From contig JACPYM010000030.1 in assembly GCA_016196035.1 (NCBI GenBank), positions 1-62,278 of the forward strand: a DNA stretch of 62,278 nucleotides. Reading direction: 5' to 3'. Below, piece after piece: positions 56,870 through 62,278 of this stretch; within the stretch, counting starts at the first letter, position 1; each line of letters opens with the position of its first letter. Made by a program: the position numbers and the translations under genes. The notes beneath the pieces are model-generated. The model worked only from the letters and a program-made list of their open reading frames with translations, was not told where the DNA came from and made no database searches. The stretch is from Acidobacteriota bacterium. Lineage in GTDB: Bacteria; Acidobacteriota; Blastocatellia; RBC074.

Positions 56870-58246
56870 TTGAGCACCAACGGACTTTATCAAAACCTGA
56901 CGAGCTACATTCGTGACGTGCGCCCCGAGTTTGAAGACAAACTCGCCACACTGGTCGAAATCCCCAGCATCAGCAGCGACCCCACTTGCCAAGCCGATAT
57001 CCAAAAATGCGGCGAGACGGCGGCACAATATCTGCGCGCGCTCGGCGCAGAAGCCGAATGCGTGCCGACGCCCGGCAATCCGGTCGTGTTCGGTTCGCTC
57101 GTCACCGGCAAAGACCATCCGACCGTGACGATCTATAACCACATGGACGTGCAGCCCGCCGACGCGAACGAATGGAACAAAGCGCCCTTCACTTTCTTCA
57201 AAGAAGGCGACCGTTACGAAGGCCGGGGCACCACCGATGACAAAGGCCCAGCGCTGACGGCCATGCTCGCGGTGCGTTACGCGGTCGAACACGGCATCCC
57301 GCTCAACTACAAATTTATCTGGGAACTCGAAGAGGAAATCGGCAGCCCGAATTTCGAGCACTTCATCAAGAACAACAAAGCCCGTTTACGGACTGATTCC
57401 TTCCTCGTGTCAGACACGATCTGGATTTCACGCAAAAATCCGGCGGTGGCCTACGGCTTACGCGGTCTGCAAGCGTTCTTGTTCAAACTGCAAACGCACG
57501 GCAAGGACGTGCATTCGGGACTGGTCGGCGGGGCCGCGCGCAATCCCATCGGCGAATTGGCGCAGGTCATCAGCCAGTGTTACGACGCCAAGACGGGCAA
57601 GGTGAAGATTCCCGGCTTTTACGAAGACGTGCGGCAGGTGACGAAAACTGAACTCAATAGCTTCGTCAATTCCGGCTTTACGACCAAGGGCTATCAGAAA
57701 GCCCACGAACTGAAATCCATTCGCCCAAATTTGAAAACCGAAGCCGATGTGTTGAAAGCCTTCATGGCCATGCCGACGTTTGAAGTCCACGGCATCACGG
57801 GTGGTTACAGCGGCCCCGGCGTCAAAACCATCGTGCCCTATCACGCCGAAGCCAAGATCAGTTGCCGCCTGGTGCAAAACCAGCGGGCCGACAAAGTCGC
57901 CAAACTGGTCAAGGATTACGTCAAGAAACTCAACCCGGATGTGAAGGTCGAGGTCATTCAGAAACTGGAAGCATTTGAGGGCAGCTTCACCGGCCCCTAT
58001 CCCGACGCCGCGCGCGCGGCCATGAAATTCGCCTTTGGCAAAGACCCGGCCTTCACGCGCGAAGGCGGCTCCATCGGCGCGATTGTGACGATGGATAAAT
58101 ATCTAAAAGCGCCGTTTACCTTCCTGGGCCTGAGCCTGCCCGAGCACGGCTATCACGCGAAGAATGAGAATTATGATTGGCGGCAGACGGCGGGCGGAAT
58201 AAAAATGTTCGTGAAGTACTTTGAAGAGATTGCCAAGCTTTCTTGA
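56870..58246 (+). CDS. M20-family dipeptidase/peptidase
   Basis: A TTG start at 56870, set by AAGGAG at 56857-56862. The 458-residue cytoplasmic metallopeptidase has the full M20 metal site: His-Asp in [14 protein letters not shown], bridging Asp in [10 protein letters not shown], the catalytic Glu-Glu in [10 protein letters not shown], and the final His in [12 protein letters not shown]. The lid/dimerisation domain lies at ~185-300. These enzymes cleave dipeptides or N-acyl amino acids with two zinc ions. It follows the secreted amidohydrolase in the same direction; a hairpin after the stop separates it from the convergent helicase gene. Confidence 0.9.
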   Translation: MSTNGLYQNLTSYIRDVRPEFEDKLATLVEIPSISSDPTCQADIQKCGETAAQYLRALGAEAECVPTPGNPVVFGSLVTGKDHPTVTIYNHMDVQPADANEWNKAPFTFFKEGDRYEGRGTTDDKGPALTAMLAVRYAVEHGIPLNYKFIWELEEEIGSPNFEHFIKNNKARLRTDSFLVSDTIWISRKNPAVAYGLRGLQAFLFKLQTHGKDVHSGLVGGAARNPIGELAQVISQCYDAKTGKVKIPGFYEDVRQVTKTELNSFVNSGFTTKGYQKAHELKSIRPNLKTEADVLKAFMAMPTFEVHGITGGYSGPGVKTIVPYHAEAKISCRLVQNQRADKVAKLVKDYVKKLNPDVKVEVIQKLEAFEGSFTGPYPDAARAAMKFAFGKDPAFTREGGSIGAIVTMDKYLKAPFTFLGLSLPEHGYHAKNENYDWRQTAGGIKMFVKYFEEIAKLS

Positions 58247-58252
58247 GACTGG

Positions 58253-58288
58253 TAACGGGGCTTTACGTTGACGACAAAGCCCCGTGTT
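58253..58288. terminator. Probable bidirectional terminator
   Basis: Stem ACGGGGCTTT (58255-58264) pairs with AAAGCCCCGT (58276-58285), extendable with a bulge to TAA/TTA. It lies just after the M20 stop and downstream of the convergent helicase gene, so it may serve both strands. Confidence 0.55.
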
Positions 58289-58353
58289 ATCACTGTGCAT
58301 CAGACTGTGCATCAAAATTGATAGATGAACATGGCTAGCGAGGAATGTCCTGC

Positions 58354-60441
58354 TTAGACAGCGGCTTTAGCGGCTTGAAAGTCAGCAAGGAATTCCGAAG
58401 CCGGCGCGGTGCTGGTTACGAGCAAATAATCCCGCGCACGCGTGCAAGCAACGTAAAGCAGATGGCGTTCTGTGTTGTAAACCTCTTCTAAATCCGTCTC
58501 ATCAGCGACCGCTTCGATCCGTGCTTGCAAAGGGGTGATTTCGTCATCGCAGGCCATCACGGCCACGGCGCGAAACTCCAGCCCCTTCGCTAGGTGCATT
58601 GTGCTGAGTGAAACGAACCCGCTGGCCGTCTCGACGTTTTCGTCGAGAATTTTGAATTTCAGTCCGGCGGACTCAATGGCTGTTTTCGCTCGGTCAAGCT
58701 CCGCTTCGGAGCGCACGAAAACACCGATTTCATCAGGGCACACGCCTTCTCTGCCCCGGTCAGTCAGCCAGGCGCTGACAACGCGCACTTCTTCTGCGTT
58801 ACTCTCCAAAATCTGAATCGCCGGAGTTGGCCCGTTAAAGACCGAAATCGTGTTGGCGCGCTCTTCCGTGTTGCCGTCTACGTCAGAAACTTCCGGCCCC
58901 AGCAAGCGGTCAGCTTGCTGCCTGATCTGGTGCGAGGTGCGGTAATTGATGTGCAGCGTGCGCGAACGCCCACGCACGTCCACGCCCAGCGCCTTCCACG
59001 AAAACGGCTGCTGAAAAATGCGTTGGCCCAGATCGCCCGCGAAGAAAAGCCCATTGGGTTGTTCCGCTCCCAGCGCGGCCAGAAACCGCAACTGCGGAAT
59101 GCCGACATCCTGCGCTTCATCCACCACGGCAAAATCAAACGGTGCTTGTTTGCTCTCGGCCAGTTGCGCGGCCAATCGGCTGAACAGGCCCGCATAGGTA
59201 ATCAATCCGCGCTCGTTCAGTTGCGCGCGCGCGCGGTCGAAGATCGCCCAGAGCAAGGCGCGTTGCGCTTCGGGCAAGCGCGTCTTGCGGCCCAAACGTT
59301 TGACGTCACGGTACGCTTCCCAACTATCCAACTGCCAGGCGTCAACGACCTCAGTCCATTCCGAACGCAGAAATCGCTGGCTGAATTTGTGGCCTTCGAC
59401 CTGTTTGGCGGCTTCGGCCAGCAATTCCGCCAGCACTTTGTCCGAAGCCAGGTTGGGCACGCCGAGGCGGGCCTTGTATAGCTTCCGCGCGATGGCGTTC
59501 AGCGAATGCACTTCGATGTTTTCGGCCAGGCGTGGTTCGTGATGCAGCAAGCGCCGCAGCTTGGTATCCAAGGCCCGCGCCAGCGTGTCGGAAAACGTCG
59601 TCAGCAAGACGCGCGCTTGCCGGTTGTGGCGTGCCAGATGGGCCGCGCGATGCAGGGCGACGATGGTTTTGCCGGTGCCCGCCGAACCGGCCACACGCGC
59701 CGGGCCGTTGTAATCGCGTTCGACCAGTTGCCGCTGCGCCGGATGCAGGAAGATCGTCCATTTCTCCCACGGGAATTCCAGCGCGCGTGCCAATTCTTCG
59801 ACATCGTTCATCACGCGGAAGCGGCGCAGCGCATCGGGATGATCGAAGGGGCTGCTTCCCTTCGCCGCAGGTTGCGGGAGGGCGGGTTTGCCCCCGACTG
59901 CCAATTCCAGCAAGGCTTCTGCCGCTTCACCCGGCAGGTGGGTTGCCAGCGTCAGCAAGGTGTCTTCGTTGACCTGCCGCACGTCGTTCAGCCATTCGGC
60001 GGGTACGCCGTAACTCAGCAGTTCGTCATCCGTCAACCTGGCAAACAACAATTGCTTAGGGGGCTTGGGCTGCTCGACTTCGATGTATTTGGGAATGATG
60101 ACTTCCTGCACCGTTTCGCGCACGACGACCAATTGCGCCGCGCCAGTTTTGGGGTGTGTTTCCAGCCTGCGCCGCAACGCCCAGTCATAGGCATTGTCGT
60201 GATGATCCACGTAACACAGCAGGAAGCTGGCCGCCGTCTTATGCACAATCAAGCGAATGTCCCGGCTCACGCGCGCCGACCAAAAGTTCGGGTCTTTGGC
60301 ACGGTCTACCTTGTGCAGTTGCATGCCCGGATTGACCGGGTTCAGTTGCAGATCGAAGGCCGTGGTCTTGACGGCCTTTTGTTCATCACCGGTTAGTTTG
60401 GCGAGGCTGTCGGTGAAGGTGTCGGCAATGCGGAATTCCAT
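58354..60441 (-). CDS. RelE-like domain fused to UvrD/PcrA-type helicase
   Basis: The ATG at 60441 is chosen over the TTG at 60453. Residues ~1-85 resemble a RelE/ParE-fold toxin (SLAKLTGDEQKAVKTTAF, VSRDIRLIVHK, CYVDHHDNAYDWALRR). After a linker of ~120 residues comes a superfamily 1 helicase: Walker A GSAGTGKTIVALH, Walker B FAVVDEAQDVG, motif IV INYRTSHQIRQQ, motif V STMHLAKGLEFRAVAV and motif VI LYVACTRARDYLLV. All motifs are intact, so it should be an active ATP-driven DNA translocase. Similar fusions occur near restriction and defence genes; here a DNA methyltransferase lies upstream on the same strand. Role in phage defence or repair is an inference. Confidence 0.85.
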   Translation of the reverse strand: MEFRIADTFTDSLAKLTGDEQKAVKTTAFDLQLNPVNPGMQLHKVDRAKDPNFWSARVSRDIRLIVHKTAASFLLCYVDHHDNAYDWALRRRLETHPKTGAAQLVVVRETVQEVIIPKYIEVEQPKPPKQLLFARLTDDELLSYGVPAEWLNDVRQVNEDTLLTLATHLPGEAAEALLELAVGGKPALPQPAAKGSSPFDHPDALRRFRVMNDVEELARALEFPWEKWTIFLHPAQRQLVERDYNGPARVAGSAGTGKTIVALHRAAHLARHNRQARVLLTTFSDTLARALDTKLRRLLHHEPRLAENIEVHSLNAIARKLYKARLGVPNLASDKVLAELLAEAAKQVEGHKFSQRFLRSEWTEVVDAWQLDSWEAYRDVKRLGRKTRLPEAQRALLWAIFDRARAQLNERGLITYAGLFSRLAAQLAESKQAPFDFAVVDEAQDVGIPQLRFLAALGAEQPNGLFFAGDLGQRIFQQPFSWKALGVDVRGRSRTLHINYRTSHQIRQQADRLLGPEVSDVDGNTEERANTISVFNGPTPAIQILESNAEEVRVVSAWLTDRGREGVCPDEIGVFVRSEAELDRAKTAIESAGLKFKILDENVETASGFVSLSTMHLAKGLEFRAVAVMACDDEITPLQARIEAVADETDLEEVYNTERHLLYVACTRARDYLLVTSTAPASEFLADFQAAKAAV

Positions 60442-60487
60442 AAGTTCAACCAAAGACGGATTTGATTTTGCGCCACAGACATCGTTT

Positions 60488-60632
60488 TAGCTCCGTAGGA
60501 GCGGCCTGTTTATAGCAACCACGCGCGCGTTCTCCCAAGCTCCGTAGGAGCGGCATGTGGCACATGCCGCTCCTACGGAGCTAAGAGGGAAACAAACGCC
60601 GTTGCTATAAACAGGCCGCTCCTACGGAGCTA
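60488..60632. repeat. Nested palindrome (32-bp outer, 22-bp inner arms)
   Basis: Outer arms 60488-60519 and 60601-60632 are exact reverse complements. Between them sits a second perfect palindrome, 60538-60559 with 60561-60582 (1-nt loop). Both share the core CTCCGTAGGAGCGGC, which thus occurs four times. It occupies most of the gap between helicase and methyltransferase genes. Confidence 0.92.
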
Positions 60633-60647
60633 AGCAAGCGCGCGCTG

Positions 60648-62278
60648 CTACTCCACCCGAAACACTTTCATCACTTCGTCGCCCAGATGATTGATCACCT
60701 TGACGGCGATGCGCCCGGACGCGGGTTTCGCAAAAGGCCGCGACACGTCGCTGTTCAAAGTATCCCAAGCCTCTTGGTTGATCTCGGCTTTCAGCGTCGT
60801 CTTGAGCGCCTTGTACGGATCGTTCGCACCCAGGAAATATGCCTGCCTGACAAAGAAGCTCTCTTCGTTGTAATCGCTGTCAATGAACCAGCAGGCGATG
60901 CCGTCGGCGTTGTCGCTGATGACTTCGCCGGTGTTGGGGCGGAAGACGTCTACGCCGTTGACCTTGACCTGAATCTGCTGGCCGGCGGCGGGCAGAATCT
61001 CGATGTCCGGTTCGCCGAAGATGACAAACAGATTGCCTTTGCCGGTGTTTTTCAGGTCGTCGGCCATGTGCAGGTCGGCGTTCATGCGCGCTTTGAGAAT
61101 GGCAATGCGGCCCAGTTTGTTCAGCCCCACGCAATGCGCGTCGTAGCTGAAGGCGCAACTGACCAGCACGTCAAAGCCCGCTTCGCCAGCCTCGCGGGCC
61201 GCCGCCGCCAAATCTTCGCGGGGGACGGTGCCGAATTCGGGGCCGATGAAAATCGCCGCGCGTTTCTCAGAAGAGTGAAAAGTGAAAGGTGAAGAGTGAA
61301 GATCAGGTAGTTCACTCTTCGCACTCCCCACTTCACTCTTCTCCAAGTAGCGGCCTTCGGCGCAAATGTAATAGCCCGGCCACGGCACCAGCGCCGTGAA
61401 GTCGAGCTTGTCTGCTTTGTGCGCTTGTTGAACGCCAGCCGTTTTCAGGTTTTCGAGAATCATCTGCGCGAAGTCGCGCACCGTGCCGCGTCCATTGCCA
61501 GTAGATGCCTTCAGCGGGTCAAGCAGTTCGTCGTTTTCGTCCACGCCCAGCACGCGGTGCGGCGAGAGGCTTTCGACCGTGAACGGCCCGGCCACGCGCA
61601 CCTTCTTTTTATCTTCGTAGGGTTTGTCGTAGAGGTATTCGAACTCGGCCTTGGCGGCGATGCTGGCGTCAATCTCGCGGTGGCGGGCGATGCGTTGCCG
61701 CCACCATTCGGCGTGCAGCTTCTTGGCTTCGGCAGCCCATTTCGCGTCAGCTTCGCGCGGGATTTCCCATTCCTCCCAGCTTTGTTTGAGCGCGGCGTTG
61801 AGTTGGGCGCGGGTGGCTTCGAGCGCCGGTTGGAACTTCTCCCAGATGACATCAATCTCGGCGTTGTTGGCGATGGATTTCAGCGTGATGTGCGGCACGC
61901 GCTCGTAAACAAAGCCCTGGCGAATATCTGCTGTCCGACAAGCTGCCAGCTTGTCGTGGCCGTCGCGTTCTGCCAAGTGGTTCGCCAGCCCAGCCCGCGA
62001 CAAGCTGGCAGCTTGTCGGACATTGAGTTCGGCTTCCCGTTGCCGCCCTTCCGGCGAATCGGCCAGCAGGTAATAGGCGTAGCGCGCGCCCATAATCCGC
62101 GCGCGCGCCAACGCCAGCGCCACCCGCGAAGTATCAATCGTGATCCAGCGGCGGCCCCATTGTTCGGCAACGCAGGCGGTGGTGCCGGAGCCGCAGGTCG
62201 GGTCAAGCACGAGGTCGCCGGGGTCGGTGGTCATAAGAATGCATCGTTCCAAGACGGTGAGAGCTGTCTGGACAACAT
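60648..62278 (-). CDS. Type III-like site-specific DNA methyltransferase (Mod), 5' end outside window
   Basis: The minus-strand frame is open to the right edge, so the N-terminus (including the expected D/NPPY catalytic motif) is missing. What remains starts with VVQTALTVLERCILMTTDPG and the SAM-binding motif LVLDPTCGSGTTACVAEQWG, placed after the catalytic motif as in beta-class N6-adenine/N4-cytosine methylases. The following ~450 residues are the long C-terminal region typical of type III Mod proteins. Two stretches look inserted: ~RQAASLSRAGLANHLAERDG (encoded by a 25-bp-arm palindrome) and SEVGSAKSELPDLHSSPFTF (a looser palindrome). Both keep the frame open. No Res subunit is seen downstream; a RelE-UvrD helicase follows instead. 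Confidence 0.82.
   Translation of the reverse strand, partial: VVQTALTVLERCILMTTDPGDLVLDPTCGSGTTACVAEQWGRRWITIDTSRVALALARARIMGARYAYYLLADSPEGRQREAELNVRQAASLSRAGLANHLAERDGHDKLAACRTADIRQGFVYERVPHITLKSIANNAEIDVIWEKFQPALEATRAQLNAALKQSWEEWEIPREADAKWAAEAKKLHAEWWRQRIARHREIDASIAAKAEFEYLYDKPYEDKKKVRVAGPFTVESLSPHRVLGVDENDELLDPLKASTGNGRGTVRDFAQMILENLKTAGVQQAHKADKLDFTALVPWPGYYICAEGRYLEKSEVGSAKSELPDLHSSPFTFHSSEKRAAIFIGPEFGTVPREDLAAAAREAGEAGFDVLVSCAFSYDAHCVGLNKLGRIAILKARMNADLHMADDLKNTGKGNLFVIFGEPDIEILPAAGQQIQVKVNGVDVFRPNTGEVISDNADGIACWFIDSDYNEESFFVRQAYFLGANDPYKALKTTLKAEINQEAWDTLNSDVSRPFAKPASGRIAVKVINHLGDEVMKVFRVE
61269..61342. repeat. Imperfect palindrome inside the methyltransferase frame
   Basis: Arms 61269-61300 and 61311-61342 pair perfectly over the outer 11 and inner ~10 bases, with mismatches between. 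Rich in GAAGAGTGAA motifs. It encodes a Ser/Glu/Lys-rich segment that looks foreign to the protein. Confidence 0.75.
61932..62022. repeat. Perfect inverted repeat (25-bp arms) inside the methyltransferase frame
   Basis: Arms 61932-61956 and 61998-62022 are exact reverse complements with a 41-nt spacer; each arm is itself nearly palindromic (GACAAGCTGCCAGCTTGTC). It is translated in frame as part of the methyltransferase. Confidence 0.9.

Overview
The window looks like chromosomal DNA of an acidobacterium, probably class Blastocatellia. This is inferred from content, not from a search. Supporting signs are two giant Kelch proteins ending in the 'Solibacter'-type TIGR03437 domain, BACON domains, an Oar-like TonB receptor with a carboxypeptidase-regulatory N-terminus, a single-chain LptF-LptG fusion, and a mostly GC-rich composition. 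The first ~9.3 kb is visibly AT-richer than the rest.

Layout. (1) 1-1.95 kb: two different IS3-family remnants flank a truncated ECF sigma-factor gene. (2) 2-9.2 kb, minus strand: fused lptF-lptG, an XRE regulator overlapping an ImmA/IrrE-like gene, ahcY and metK (SAM cycle), and a XerD-type recombinase. (3) 9.4-12.5 kb: two unknown small genes and an exported protein with two GlcG/HbpS domains. (4) 12.7-28.0 kb: a seven-gene block encoding about 42 c-type haems. (5) 28.3-48.3 kb: TonB-dependent receptor, two Kelch/TIGR03437 surface proteins, and an exported WD40-caspase. (6) 48.4-58.3 kb: SMP-30-like lipoprotein, gnd-zwf, three small unknown genes, an FHA protein, an amidohydrolase-CIA30 fusion, and an M20 peptidase. 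(7) 58.3 kb to the end, minus strand: a RelE-like/UvrD helicase fusion and a type III-like DNA methyltransferase that runs off the window.

The most striking part is block 4. Its products can be ordered from cytoplasm to cell surface. Two chimeric inner-membrane proteins come first: cNMP domains + four Fe-S cluster motifs + haem-b-like membrane helices, and FHA + heptahaem + ferredoxin + flavoprotein. Periplasmic or anchored tetra-, octa- and nona-haem cytochromes follow. Next comes a tetrahaem domain fused directly to a predicted outer-membrane beta-barrel, and finally a decahaem protein with an LVIVD beta-propeller. This resembles a complete transmembrane electron conduit in the porin-cytochrome sense, built from fusions I do not recognise as a described system. 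FHA and cNMP modules suggest post-translational gating.

A second theme is palindromic DNA. At least eight long inverted repeats of differing sequence but similar layout (arms ~18-37 bp, short to ~60-nt spacer) sit between genes, across a stop codon, inside a dead transposase and inside the methyltransferase reading frame. They look like small mobile or REP-like palindromes rather than ordinary terminators.
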